From positions 1,743,501 to 1,807,500 of the forward strand of contig CM076947.1 of assembly GCA_039566865.1 (NCBI GenBank): a stretch of DNA of 64,000 nucleotides, read 5' to 3'. How positions within the stretch are numbered: position 1 is the first letter of the stretch; each line of letters starts with the position of its first letter. Under the pieces are notes generated by a model, which did no database searches, was not told the DNA's origin, and saw only the letters and a program-made list of their open reading frames with translations. The DNA comes from Aurelia coerulea (taxonomy: Eukaryota; Cnidaria; Scyphozoa; Semaeostomeae; Ulmaridae). Made by a program: the position numbers and the translations under genes. Of the stretch, positions 43,505 to 55,288 are shown piece after piece.

Positions 43505-44640
43505 CAGGCATTTTTTATAAGCAACTGCCCAAAGGAAACTCAACTCTCGGATCGCCAAAAAATTAAGAAATTCCAGCACTAGGAAGACATAAGTTAAGAA
43601 ACTATCTATTTTGATAAAAGAAATCCTTGACATATTTTTACTTTTCTCCACTTGTTTCCTGTATTATTTTACTCGTGAGGTACTTAGTAATATCTAAAGA
43701 TTGGAAAGGCTTAGATACTAGGAAACGAGGGACAGTAGTGAGCATGAAGATTGTTATGGAACCTCTAAGAAACTCGCAAGAAACTCTGAGTACTAAAAAT
43801 CTGATAATCTTAAGAAAGTTTCAGTACTACCCCAAATTCTTAGTTTCTTATGGAAATATATGTACGTACTTACGATATATTTTATTGCATTCTGCAAAGT
43901 AAGGAACATTAGGCCAACACGTATTTTGATAAGAAACTGCTTACACGTATTTTTTATAAGAAACTGCCCATAAGAAAACTCAACTCTCATATCGGCTAAA
44001 GATTAACAAACTCCAGTACTGGGAAAATGTAAGTTAAGGAACTATTTACTTTGATAAAGGAAATCCTTGAAATATTTTTACTTTACTTTCACTTGTTTCC
44101 TGTATCATATTACTCGTAAGGTACTTGAGTAATGTCTAAACATCGGAAAGGCCTTAATTAAAGACCTTATTTTGAAATGTTCACGAGGGCACAGGTAGTG
44201 AACATGAATACTTTTATGAAACCTCTGAGAAACTCGTAAGAAACTCTGAGTACTGAAAATATGATAATTTTAAGAAACTTTCGGTACTGGGCCAAATTCT
44301 TAGTTTCTTTTGTAAAAAATACGTGTATATGAAACTCAACTCTAGAATTGCCAAAAACTTGAGAAACTCCGTTTATCACAGTTTGACTTGCTTCCTGTAT
44401 CGTACTAACGAAAATTGGAAGGTACTTGTCTGAGTGATGTTTAAACATCGGAAAGGCTTCAAAAACTTCGTTTTGAAAGGTTCAGGAGAAGGCACGGGAA
44501 AGTGCACATGAAGATTATTATGAAACCTGTAAGAGATTCTGGAAACTCCTAAGAATCTGTAAGAACCTTAGGAACTTATAACTCCGATAATCTTAGTAAA
44601 CTTTCAGTATTTTCCCTAATGCTTAAAAACTTCTGAAGAG
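43505..44640. repeat. Three diverged tandem copies of a ~330-430 bp repeat
   Basis: Units start near 43510, 43960 and 44333 with AGAAACTCAACTCTC or a similar motif. Each unit contains CTTGTTTCCTGTAT, CATCGGAAAGGC, GAAACTCGTAAGAAACTCTG and GATAATCTTAAGAAA-like blocks. Copies are well diverged and carry indels. Part of the unit is the complement of the 80-bp repeat at 39361. Confidence 0.7.
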
Positions 44641-45139
44641 AATCACACGAAAATATACCGCGGAAAGGAAGAAAAACAGCGCTCGAAAATCATAATCTTC
44701 ATCAACCCAGATACAAAACGGTATTGCAATGGAACAAAGTATTTGAGCAATAAGACAGTTTACTTTCTGATAACTTTTAGATGTAGCAAATCCATACCAA
44801 AGGAAACCAAAGGAAATTGGATTCTTCTCGCGGATTTCCTTACTCAGCAAAAATCCTAACCCCTACCCTTCGAAGTTAAATCCTAGCGTTTGCTTTCCCG
44901 AACGCTGTCAGAAAGAAAAGATTATATGCGGCAGAAATTCTCAGACCGTTGACCCGACCCCCGGAAAAACCTATTGTTTTCTTTGAAACCAGACCTTGTG
45001 TCTCACCTTTGTCTAATTCACAATAGATTATGACTACTTGTCGCCTTAAAAGAATACCTTTGATCTTGCCGACCTCATATTTACCGGCAAACCTCAGATA
45101 TACTGGCGCCTCAAATTTACCGGCTCGCGCTACGGTGGA
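44641..45139. other. Non-coding stretch, nothing recognised
   Basis: No gene. Two copies of ACCGGC followed by AAACCTC or TCGCG near 45080-45125 are minor. Confidence 0.3.
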
Positions 45140-45150
45140 CTCTCAATATT

Positions 45151-45378
45151 TCAGTGAAATACTGACAGGTTAGGTTCGTGTAAGTGGTTTATGCTATTTA
45201 ATGAATCAATTGTATAATAATCATTTTTATTAGTTTCATCAATTGTTTGATGTAGGTAATTTGATAAATCGTGATTATCAATCAGATCTTTTAACTGGAT
45301 ATTATCTGACTTGAAAAGTGAAATAATTTCATAGTTAGATAGGGAATAAAAGGGAAAATGTGTTAATTTTGACATCAT
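45151..45378 (-). pseudogene. LINE ORF2 N-terminal fragment
   Basis: Starts MMSKLTHFPFYSLSNYEI and ends NLSVFH followed by TGA. In related LINEs the endonuclease begins with a 'SV-(F/L)-H-x-N-I' strand (compare SVLHTNI in the LINE at 35 kb); here the residue after His is the TGA and NI follows in frame, so the stop is a point change. Similarity ends a few codons later. Confidence 0.6.
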
Positions 45379-45418
45379 ATCAGATTACGTTTAGCTTTTT
45401 AGGACCAGTTGATATTCC

Positions 45419-47366
45419 TTAGTACATTTGACTATAGTTTCTTGGCCAATGTGGTTGGCCGAAAGGGAAGGGTTGCATGAACGGGATAAATGCATTGTTT
45501 TGCTGACCATAAGGCCAAAAGAAAGGTTGTCTTTGTGGAGTGGTTTGCAAGGGAGGTGGGAACCAGCCACTCTGGTTACCATTATTTGCATTTTGAGCCA
45601 CAGCCACACTCTCGGGATTGCCAGCTGCAGTGTTCTTTGATAAACTATTTTGCGGTTTTGCAATGTTGTCTTCTGTCAAGCAATTTGGCATGCTTGGAGT
45701 CTGATCAACTGCATTTGTTTGTGCAATGTTTTTAGCTTTGTTACCTCGTTTGGTAGGCCAAAGTTTTGCTTTGATGTTTTTTACCAAGAGTGATGTTCCT
45801 TCTCTAGATAGGTGTAGGCCATCATACCTGTATGACGGATCCTTCAGGTTGAAGTGGGAAATTGTGGAAACTTTTTGCTGTTTTGCCATCTTTTCAATAG
45901 ATTTATTCAAATTAGCTATGGATACATTTTCTGATTGATAATGAGAATTTGCCTCGCGGTATATGATATCAGACAAATAGATCTTTGCAGAGGGGAATTT
46001 CTCATTAATTTTCTTAACGAGTTCTTCCAACTCATCTAATATGGCAGTTGGAGAGTTTGCAGTGGCGAGGTTGTTTGTGCCTACATGGACTACGACAAAT
46101 TCAAGGGTAGTGCTTGTCGATGTGGAGGCAATAAATTGAGATATATCAGCTATCTTTGCTCCTCTCAAAGTTTTGATGGCAGTTTTTCCACTGTAGTTGA
46201 AGCCTTTTGTTTTGATTCTTGTTATCATAGAGTCACCGATGACGAGGATTTTTTCTGGCTTAGATCTAGGTGATTTGATTGAATGGCGACTCTTTCAGAA
46301 GTTGCGGACAACTCATTTCCGTTTGAAGGGCTGCTCTCGCAAGGAATGAGGGGTGCTGATTCGATTCGCTCCGGGAACGAGGATGTGTTGTTGACAGGGT
46401 CTGTAGTTTGTATTTGGTTTTTCAAGAGCTGGCTGACATGGTTGACTTTTTTTTTTTTTAAAGCCTAAAAGTTTATATACAGCTTTTCAACTTGTTCTTG
46501 GGAGACTAGTACATCTTGCTGAATTGAGCAAATTTGTTTTTGGGAGAAGCGTTCGCCTGTCTTCTCACAAAATATACTATCATTATATTTTTTAAGAAAT
46601 GACAGAAAATTTTGATTCAGGTCCAAGTGATCTCGTTGGAGGGCATTGAGGAATGATTTGTTTCCAAAATTTGGATTTTACCAAGAAGGCCGTCTTTGTT
46701 TATAAGGCAAGAATTCTCTGATGACATTTTAGGCTCCTGCAAGGTCGAGAGACTTTGATTAAGTGATTTGTTCTCGTTTTGCAAGGATTGAATTTCTTTG
46801 GCATTTTCGATGAGCTTCGAGTCTAATGTGGTTACAGAGTATTTTAACTTTGTGTTATCATGTTCCAACTTTGTATCTCGATCAAGGAGATCTTTTAACG
46901 AAGGCATAGTTTGGGTTTCAATCGGTTTCAACTCAGATTTTGTGTCTTCATCATTAGTTAAAATGATGGGGTTTCCTTTCGTTTGGCTCGTAGGGTTTTG
47001 TACGGAAACTTCAGATTTAGGGACTGCTGGATCTCGAAGGGTATCAGCAAAAGAGGCAATATCATGGTCAGGACTTTTTTGCTCTCTTCAATGAGGATAT
47101 CTTTCCATTTCATATGAGCATTTCCTTGTGCCATAATTGTGCCATTTTTGAAGATGGATTTCTTTGCATTTATTGTATGATCGTAGATTGAAATGGTCTT
47201 TATTTTCGATCCATCATCGCCGTTTATTTTAATGAGAAAACCATTGATCTGTTGTAGAGAATTTGAATAACGCTCAGCAAGGGTCTACGCCCTTAATGGA
47301 ATTTCGTCCACAGGCAGGGTCAACGTGACACATCCAGTCTTTTCACTAACGGCGTATTGATTCATC
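45419..47366 (-). pseudogene. LINE ORF1 with coiled coil and SGNH-hydrolase domain, decayed
   Basis: ATG at 47366 (MNQYAV). In order: a small N-terminal domain with a TAG near 47287; KWKDILIEESKK and then a 1-nt shift in an A-run near 47075; a coiled coil (46931-46617: LKDLLDRDTKLEHDNTKL and SLQNENKSLNQSLSTLQE); a Cys-containing linker; further shifts near 46635, in the A-run near 46460, and near 46275; and an SGNH/GDSL hydrolase-like domain (46270-45720) with ILVIGDSM (catalytic Ser), VVHVGTNN (oxyanion Asn) and YDGLHLSREG (Asp-x-x-His). The C-terminus is rich in Pro, Gln, Asn and Phe. The hydrolase role in LINEs is uncertain. At least one stop and four frameshifts make it dead, though the hydrolase part alone is intact over 269 codons. 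Confidence 0.75.
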
Positions 47367-47390
47367 CTCTGCCCATATTAAACCAACAAA

Positions 47391-49188
47391 GAAGTAAATA
47401 ATTTTTGACAAAAGATAAGGAATATCCACCAGTAACGATAAGCTTTGTTATACTTCGTACTGAGCATCATACTGATAATGTAAACAACTTGGAGCGATAT
47501 GTTGTACGTCTGCACGCTCTGAGACATCAAATGTGAATGAAGTGAATTAAGTGAATTAATGCTCTTCCCGTGCGTGCAGGCACTCCTATTAATGTTGCTA
47601 GCTTTGAAAGAGAACTGCGGTTTCACCCTTTGATGTTTGTCAGCCTTCCTGACCAGTGTAGATCACTTTTCCTGACTCTTCCATTTTTTGACTCAATGCC
47701 CCATTATTTTGTTACAGGGAATCTGAGAGTTGTTAAAAATTGTTGAAGGAACTTATGATATGATAGCCTTAATCCACTACACAGTTTGTTGTGACAATAT
47801 GTACGACAAATGTGCAATGACGTAAACAAGAAGTGCCCTTCAAGTCAAAACAAGTCTTAACAAACCATTGTGTATTGTGTACCAATGAGAGACTGTGAAC
47901 TTCAATCAACACTCAATACTTCAAAGATGGAAGCTCTCACAGATAAAGTTAGAAAAATTTGTTTGTAAAGGTTGATAAAAAGATTGTGCTCATTATTTCT
48001 TGCTTTCCCCCCCATTTTACCCCAGTGCAGTAGACCCTAATTAAAATGACAGTTTCTTGCAAGATCTGGGTTGTTTTGTGCCACCCACCAGAGCTAGAGA
48101 TTACTCAGGGGCAGAAAACGAGAAATACACACCACTTAACAACGCAATGATATTCATCAACAGCAGTGCATGCAATCCTCTTTTGAAAGTCAAGCTGCCT
48201 TAGTTCATCTCGAAATTTTCCAAGAATTGCCTCCGGGGATGTGAACAGTGTTGTAAATGAGCATAGATCCAGTAAACATGAACATAAAAAACAGCATCGT
48301 ATGCATTTCTGCCTTTTTAATAACCAAACAAAACACCAGAAACTATTTACATGAATTGATCTAACCCATCTTGTTTACTTTATAACGTCAACTTTTTACT
48401 CGTCTCAACTGCAACTTCAACTTACTTCAACACGTGTCATGACATAGGTATACGCGAAACATGGAGGCGAGTGTGAGAAACAATAGAAGGGGTGACCTGA
48501 CTAACAAGTTGAAACCAGGAAGGGATTGGACCCAACAAAGGGATGGGCAGTATTGTCTCCCAAACAAACAGAAAGTGATACTTTCCTTGTCTGATTCTCG
48601 TTTTTGCATCTTTTTCGTCCACCAAAGAAAGTACGGCTTAACTGTAGAATACTAATCTTCTCCAGCGACACCAGATGTGGATACTGGATACGCAGTGAAA
48701 AAAGTATTTATTGTAAGGCCTGTTCTTTATGTGGCATTGTGATTCTATTGTGATTATTTTAGAGCCTCTCCATCTCGATGGGCACCATCAATTATTATGG
48801 TGGGGTGCAAGCTCGTTTAACATCTGTTTTTATTTATCAATTTCGTTTATTTTAGATTTTTGTTGTTGTTTCTTCGTGTTTATTTTCGTGTACGGCATGA
48901 CAGACAAGTCAGCTGTTCTGGAGCATGATGACATTTGGAAATTCATTCACCACACATACCGTACACGGAGATTTACAACAGTACTGGTGATGTATTATTC
49001 AGAAAGGAGAGGATAGGCCTGGCAGCTCAAAGGAGCTCATGTGGAGCTGATGATACATGATTAAGGAAGACCAGACGAGCAGCCCTCGTTTTACCTTTTG
49101 TTGGACATGGAAGGGAACGAGAAGAGCCATGGCAGCAAAACATAGGCTATCCCACCTCGCCACGTCATCAACACCAGTAAACTCGTTA
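47391..49188. other. Non-coding stretch, nothing recognised
   Basis: 1.8 kb without a supported gene. The short frames at 48.4-48.7 kb on both strands overlap and carry nothing I recognise. Confidence 0.35.
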
Positions 49189-49878
49189 CCTGTACAGGCC
49201 ACAGGCCCTAAACATTCATGGAGACAATGAATGTTATACTAGTTCTTATGATGTTCAAACCACTCTACCAGAATTCAAAAAGCAAAGTTAAACTTCTCTG
49301 GCACCATGTCCTCACACACCAGGACACTTTTTGGTTATGGGACAGTTGCCACCTGCTGTAGGCCATAGAGACAGTGCATGATACACTCGTTCTTATAATG
49401 TTCTCATAGATCTCGATCAACATACACCAGTAAACTCGTTACCTGTACAGGCCCTAAATATTCATGGAGACAGTGAATGTTACACTCGTTCTTATAATGT
49501 TCAAACTACTCTACCAGAATTCAAAAAGCAAAGAAACTTCTCTGGCATGGCACCATGTCCTCGTACACCAGGAAACTGTTTGGTTATTGGACAGTTAACA
49601 CCTGTTGTAGGCCATAGAGACAGTGCATGATACACTCGCTCGTTTTTATAATGTTCTCATAGTTCTGGTCATCATACACCAGTAAACTCGTTACCTGTAC
49701 ACTACAGGCCTTATATATTCATGGAGACAATGAATGATACACTCGTTCTTATTGTGTTCAAACTACTCTACCAGAATTCCAAAAGCAAAGAAACTTCTCT
49801 GGCACCATGTCCTCACACACCAGGAAAGTTTTTGGTTATTGGACAGTTGGCACCTGTTGTAGACCATAGAGACAGTGC
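49189..49878 (+). repeat. Satellite-like tandem repeat of ~250 bp (left block)
   Basis: Nearly three units. Each carries ATTCATGGAGACAATGAATG, ACTCTACCAGAATTCAAAAA, CACCATGTCCTCACACACCA, GTAGGCCATAGAGACAGTGC and CACCAGTAAACTCGTTACCT. Units start near 49215, 49462 and 49720. The block stops within a unit at GACAGTGCAT, where a LINE begins. Confidence 0.85.
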
Positions 49879-49884
49879 ATACAG

Positions 49885-50361
49885 TACATTCTATGTTGCT
49901 GTGCTTACCGTCATCGAAGCTCTGACATCAATGCGTTTATTGACCACATGCAAGAAGTCTTGTCCAAGGTTGCCAATGAAAACAAAACTGCTGTCATTAT
50001 GGGGGACTTCAACATAAATCTACTAAATTCTGAGAATCACACACTCACTAGCGAATTTATTAAAATGCTGTTTTCAAACCACTTTCAGCCACTTATACTT
50101 CAACCAACCAGGGTAACTGATTCAACAGCAACGCTCATTGATAACATATTTTCTAATGATTTTTCTTGTACGGTAACAAGTGGAAATGTCCTTGTACAAA
50201 TTTCAGATCACTTCCCTCACTTTTCTATTTTCAATAACTGTGCACCTGACAATAATAATTCTTCCTACTTTGTTCATAATTACAAATATTTGGATGAATC
50301 AAAATTCCTTGATGACTATCAAAAAATGGATTTTGCGTTTCTAAATACTGATGATCATACT
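49885..50361 (+). pseudogene. LINE endonuclease, C-terminal half
   Basis: Contains VIMGDFNINLL (Asp, Asn), PTRVTDSTATLIDNIFSND and VQISDHFPHF (Asp-His), the last motifs of the AP-endonuclease fold. The first half with the catalytic Glu is lost by 5' truncation. The frame runs into the foldback element after NTDDHT and resumes in the LINE at 52386 (VDHKFDQFLTNLSQLVEKHC). Confidence 0.78.
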
Positions 50362-50537
50362 GGGGTCATTCCAAATAAGAACAACAGATGCCTGTCAGGT
50401 GATGTTTTCAAAATTGCCTCTAATTTTTACCAAGGGTACCCAAGCATCAGAGAACACAAGAAAACAATTTCAGCAAGATATCTCATTTGGTTCAGGTTTT
50501 ACTGTATGATCAATTGAATATTTAGCCAATTGATGCA

Positions 50538-50851
50538 CCTGTACGAAAATACAAGGCCATGTAATAGTCATGTACAAGCCCTGTAGTTATGGCCTTATAA
50601 CCTTGTTATAGCCTGGAATTGCCTTGCTGTAACCTTGTAAATGGCTTGAAAAATGCTAATTAGCCTTGTGGAAACCTTGTGGAAACCTTGTGGAAACCTT
50701 GTGTTAGACTGGTTGCAGCTTGGAATCTTACTGATAGCCTTGTAATTTTCTTCCAAGGTTATTACAAGGTCATGACAAGGTCATAATCCCCTCTACAAGG
50801 CTAAAACTTGGCCTGTACAAGGCCAAGTTTAGCCTTGTATTTTTGTACAGG
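50538..50851. mobile_element. 314-bp MITE with CCTGTACGAAAATACAAGGC termini
   Basis: The terminal inverted repeats (CCTGTACGAAAATACAAGGC, and GCCTTGTATTTTTGTACAGG at the right) differ at one position. The interior has many GCCTTGT / ACAAGGC motifs, including three direct copies of GGAAACCTTGT. The opposite arm of the surrounding foldback element preserves the empty site (TTGATGCAAATGAGTG on the complementary strand), so both edges are exact. At most one base is duplicated. Confidence 0.85.
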
Positions 50852-51472
50852 AAATGTGTGCTTTTTCATGAGATGGCAAATTCAAGGTCAAATATATGGA
50901 ACTCAAAAGTTCTTATCCTAACTCTTTCTGCACTTCATTACAGCACACCATGAATTCTTTTGGAAAATTAATGTTTCAGGTAATTGAAGACCAACATATC
51001 AGTAGAATATTGCTTCAAAGTTTGAACTATGTATGATTTTGACCCCAAAATGTGTCTGGGGAAGGGGTTTTGTTGTTGGTTTTCTGATCGATAAATGTCA
51101 TGGCACTTTTCAGCTTTATGGAATAGAATATTGATCTACCCCCAATGCTATATTTCAAACGACCAAACGGTTTTCGCAAAATTCCTTAATCTAGGGGGTT
51201 GCCAAGTCTGTCCATTTTTGCCTAAAAACCTATTTTTCCATATTTTCAAACAGCATCTTGCAAAAATCTTGCAACAATGAAGATAGCTATTCATATCACC
51301 CAAATGTGCACCTGCAGAAGTTCTGAAAAAGTGTAGAAACCAACAAAATTTTGATCTGACATGAGAATGATATGTATCTATATTCAGATGAAATGAATTT
51401 CATTATACAACTTCCTAAAATGATTTCTTCTGAGAAAAAGCGTAAATAATTGCATTATGAAAAAAATCCGCC

Positions 51473-51685
51473 TCAAAAATCTTCATTTGTCATGTTACCC
51501 CCTGTGTTGGCAAATGTTGCTATTTGACACCCTTCCAGACCCTGTTTGGCTTTCACATTTGCAAGAGCATCAGTTCTAAGGTGCAGGAGTCCATGTAAAA
51601 CATTGCAGGCATGTGCCTCCTTGGGACACAATATTTCTAGCCCGTTGAAGTTGGCTGAATTTAACCATTTTGAGCGTGCATCCAT
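51473..51685 (-). other. Short open frame in foldback spacer, unknown
   Basis: 70 codons: KWLNSANFNGLEILCPKEAH, CNVLHGLLHLRTDALANVKA and an end in NEDF. The composition looks like real protein and the position in the only single-copy part of the foldback element suggests a captured fragment. I recognise no family. Confidence 0.25.
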
Positions 51686-52385
51686 TTTGATAGAGATATT
51701 GTTCTCATGTCAGATCAAAATTTTCTTGGTTTCTTCTACACTTTTGCAGAACTTCTGCAGGTGCACATTTGGGTGATATGAATAGCTATCTTCAGTGTTG
51801 CAAGATGCTCTTTGAAAATATGGAAAAATAGGCTTTTAGGCAAAAATGGACAGACTTGGCAACCCCCTAGATTAAGGAATTTCGTGAAAACCTTTTGGTC
51901 GTTTGAAATATAGCATTGGGGGTAGATCAATATTCTATTCCATAAAGCTGAAAAGTGCAATGACATTTATCGATCAGAAAACCAACAACGAAACCCCTTC
52001 CCCAGACACATTTTGGGGTCAAAATCATACTTGGTTCAAACTTTGAAGCAATATTCTACTAATATGTTGGTCTTCAATTACCTGAAACATTAATTTTCCA
52101 AAAGAATTCATGGTGTGCTATAATGAAGTGCAGAAAGAGTTAGGATAAGAACTTTTGATTTCCATATATTTGAAGTTGAATTTGCCACCTCATGAAAAAA
52201 CACTCATTTGCATCAATTGGCTAAATATTCAATTGATCATAAAATCTGAACCAAATGAGATATCTTGCTGACATTTTTTTTCTGAGGTTCTCTGATGCTT
52301 GGGTCCCCTTAGTAAAAATTTGAAGGAATTTTGAAAACATCACCTGACAGGCATCTGTTGTTTTTATTTGGAATGACCCACTGTT

Positions 52386-54910
52386 GACCATAAATTTGAT
52401 CAATTCCTAACAAACCTCAGCCAGCTTGTTGAAAAACATTGTCCAGAAAAGAAATTAAACAAAAAATCTTTGAAACTAAGAAACAAACCATGGATTAACA
52501 ACCAAATTCAACATATGATGGCGATCAGAGACAGAATTTTCGAGCAGTTCAAACATACAGAATCCTCTGAAGTTTATGCCCATTATAAACTATTTTTTAA
52601 TCGTGTTGTTAGTGAGATAAAAGAAAGCAAAAAAGTTACTTTCAAAATTATTTTGCTGAAAACAAATCAAATATGAAGTTGCTCTGGAAGGGGATCAGAA
52701 GTGTGATAAAAATGACAACTAATAGCGGTGAAACAAATTCGATCCCATTCATAACTAATGAATGGTAATAAGATAACTGATCCTAACGTAATTGCCAACA
52801 ACTTGAATGAACATTTTATCAATGTTGCTAACAAAATTACAAGTAAAATCCCTAGGAACTCAAATTCTCCTCTAAGATATCTAGCTTCTTCTAATAACAG
52901 CTATATCTCCCACTGTTCCTGTTGAGGTTTCTTCGATAATCCAGTCACTTAAGAAGGGTAAACCTACTTGGCCTAATAGTATTCCGTCAAACTATTGAAC
53001 GTGCTTGACCCCCACATTTCCATACAGCTCTCCCAAATCATCAATTAATCATTTCTAAATGGTATTTTCCTGATAAACTAAAGATTGCTAAAATTATTCC
53101 TATTTTCAAAAAAGGTGATGCCTCCAAGAATTCAAATTACAGACCCATCTCTTTGCTGTCAGTATTTAGTAAGATCTTTGAAAAGCTCATGCATCAACGC
53201 TTGTACAATTTTCTAGAACTTCATGAAATTCTGTTTCAAATGCAATTTGGATTCCGCAATGGTCATTCCACTGATCATGCATTGATCAGTTTAAGTGAGA
53301 GAATTAAATCTACTTTGGACGCAAAAAGAATTGGCTGTGGGATATTTATTGACCTGCAACAAGCCTTTGATACTGTCAATCATAACATTCTACTACAAAA
53401 ACTTAGTCACTATGGAATAAGAGGCTCAGCACTGCACTGGTTTGAGTCCTACCTTATGGACAGACTTCAATATCTTTCAATCAACAATCATTCTTCTAGT
53501 CTTAGCAAGGTTACTTGTGGTGTTCCTCAGGGCTCTGTACTGGGTACATTACTGTTTCTAATCTATATCAATGACCTGCCTAATGTATCCAAAGTACTTT
53601 CTTTCTTCTTGTTTGCAGATGATACAAATATTTATTTCGAAACTGAAAATATTGCAAAGCTTCAGTATACAATCAATAAAGAACTGATAAAAGTAAAGAC
53701 ATGGCTTGGAGTTAATAATTTCACTCTGAACATCTAAAAAACAAACTGTATTTCACTCCCCTAGAAAGAAATTGCCTGAGCATATTCTTATTAAATTTGG
53801 CAAGAAATTAGTGACCAGATCTAGATCTGTTAAATTTTTACTGCTAGATGAGTATCTTTCCTGGAAATTCCATATTTCTGAGTTGACTAAAAAACTCTCC
53901 AGGACATCTGGGATCTTCTTCAAAATTAGACACCTCCTTCCTCAGGATATTCTGAAAAATCTTCAATTCCTTTCTTAGCTCTGGTTCATCAACTTGGGGT
54001 CACTGCTATGAAACTTACCTCGAACCTCTCTTCTTGTTGCAGAAAAAAGTACTCAGGTCTATCTCCTTTCAGCCCTTATTCTCTCCTTCAACATCAATCT
54101 TCTTTTCTCTCAAAGTTCTTAAATTAGATGACATGATACATCATGATATACTCAAATTTGTCTACAAGACTTTCTCCTTCTCATTTGGCTTGGAGTTAAT
54201 AATTTCGCTCTGAACATCTAAAAAACAAACGGTATTTCACTCCCCTGGAAAGAAATTGCCTGAGCATATTCTTATTAAATTTGGCAAGAAATTAGTGACC
54301 AGATCTAGATATGTTAAATTTTTACTGCTAGATGAGTATCTTTCCTGGAAATTCCATATTTCTGAGTTGACTAAAAAACTCTCCAGGACATCTGGGATCT
54401 TCTTCAAAATTAGACACCTCCTTCCTCAGGATATTCTGAAAAATCTTTACTTCCTTTCTTAGCTCTGGTTCATCAACTTGGGGTCTCTGCTATGAAACTT
54501 ACCTTGAACCTCTCTTCTTGTTGCAGAAAAAAGTACTCAGGTCTATCTCCTTTCAGCCCTTATTCTCTCCTTCAACATCAATCTTCTTTTCTCTCAAAGT
54601 TCTTAAATTAGATGACATGATACATCATGATATACTCAAATTTGTCTACAATACTTTCTCCTTCTCATTTTCTCAACTGCTTTAAGCTCAGTAACACTGT
54701 TCATTGTCATGCAACTCATCAGGCAGCTAGGGGTGACTGTTTTTCAATCCATAAGGAATACCTTTCTCTATGGTCTCAGGTCTATTAATTATTTTGGTGC
54801 TAAACTATGGAATGACATACCCATTTTCATTAAAATGTCAGTTTCATTTAATATTTTCAAATCAAAATTGAAGGAATTCTTTGTCAATGGTTATGGTCTT
54901 TGATTCTACA
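52386..54910 (+). pseudogene. LINE linker, reverse transcriptase and C-terminus, decayed
   Basis: Linker frame 52386-52675 (LRNKPWINNQIQHMMAIRDR) is followed by RT: KIIPIFKKGDASKNSNYRPI at about 53090, then QFGFRNGHSTDHAL, FIDLQQAFDTVNH (motif A Asp), GVPQGSVLGTLLFLIYINDL and LFADDTNIYF (motif C), to a stop at 53737. The frame then restarts at 53760 with KFGKKLVTRSRSVKFLLLDE. The C-terminal end (54709-54903) has INYFGAKLWNDIPIF and FNIFKSKLKEFFVNGYG, the normal finish of CR1/L2 proteins. Catalytic Asp residues remain but stops and shifts near 52675, 53050, 53737 and 53978 inactivate it. Confidence 0.8.
53703..54670 (+). repeat. 484-bp tandem duplication inside the LINE
   Basis: Copy 1 is 53703-54186 and copy 2 is 54187-54670. 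Both start GGCTTGGAGTTAATAATTTC and end CTTTCTCCTTCTCATTT. They differ at only a handful of positions, much less than would be expected for an old duplication. Produces two almost identical 68-codon frames. Confidence 0.92.
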
Positions 54911-55288
54911 CCAACATTTTGTGTTGTTCCCGTGTTCTTAAATTATCTTGTTCTTTGGAGGCATCTTCTGGTCTTGTGTTTATTTTTAAGAAAAATTTGT
55001 TCCTTGTTTTTTTAGTTTTTAGTTGGGGGGGGGGGCTCTCTCTCGATTAGTTTACCTATTAGAGAGCTCCTCCTTAGACAAATATATCTAAATACTTATT
55101 TTTTGTACTTTACCATGTCTCTTTTCATTTTTTTGTGTCAGGTGTAAGTGTATCCTTGTAGTGTATCCTTGTGTACTAATATATTGTCATTTGTATATTG
55201 ATTGTCTTATTTAATTTAGGTAAACATTGTAATTTATTTGTGGTCTTTGATGTATTTAGATATATTTGTTAATAATGAAGACTGAAAA

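Larger units (their letters stand above)
45140..47390 (-). mobile_element. LINE 5' half: SGNH-hydrolase ORF1 and ORF2 start
   Basis: On the minus strand an ORF1 (47366-45419) is followed after 40 bp by the first 75 codons of ORF2 (45378-45151), which stop at the opening strand of the endonuclease. Everything downstream (endonuclease core and RT) is missing. ORF1 with an esterase-like domain is a feature of CR1/L2-group LINEs. Confidence 0.72.
50362..52382. mobile_element. 2-kb foldback element with ~690-bp arms
   Basis: Left arm 50362 to about 51372 (counting a later 314-bp insertion) and right arm about 51693-52382 are inverted copies. They share GGGTCATTCCAAATAA at the ends, CAGATGCCTGTCAGG, TATCTCATTTGGTTCAG, ATGGAATAGAATATTGATCT and AATTTTGATCTGACATGAGA at the inner ends. 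The spacer, 51373-51692, is single copy and holds a 70-codon minus-strand frame. It interrupts the LINE ORF between two halves that rejoin naturally. Target duplication not resolved. Confidence 0.8.
49879..55288 (+). mobile_element. 5'-truncated LINE inserted in the satellite, with nested elements
   Basis: Starts inside the endonuclease (CAYRHRSSDINAFIDHM) and runs through RT to the C-terminal tail (54709-54903) and a T-rich 3' region. The satellite resumes at 55289 (TGATACACTCG) exactly where it stopped, so the insertion point is clear. The LINE is split at about 50362 by a 2-kb foldback element and has a 484-bp internal tandem duplication. Confidence 0.8.

Noticed and set aside
55014..55035. 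Long G runs here and at 17.9, 18.7, 55.5, 56.1 and 63.6 kb as sequencing artefacts
   Set aside because: Several sit at the same place in the TTAA family ends with a facing C run, so most are real; run lengths may still be inexact.
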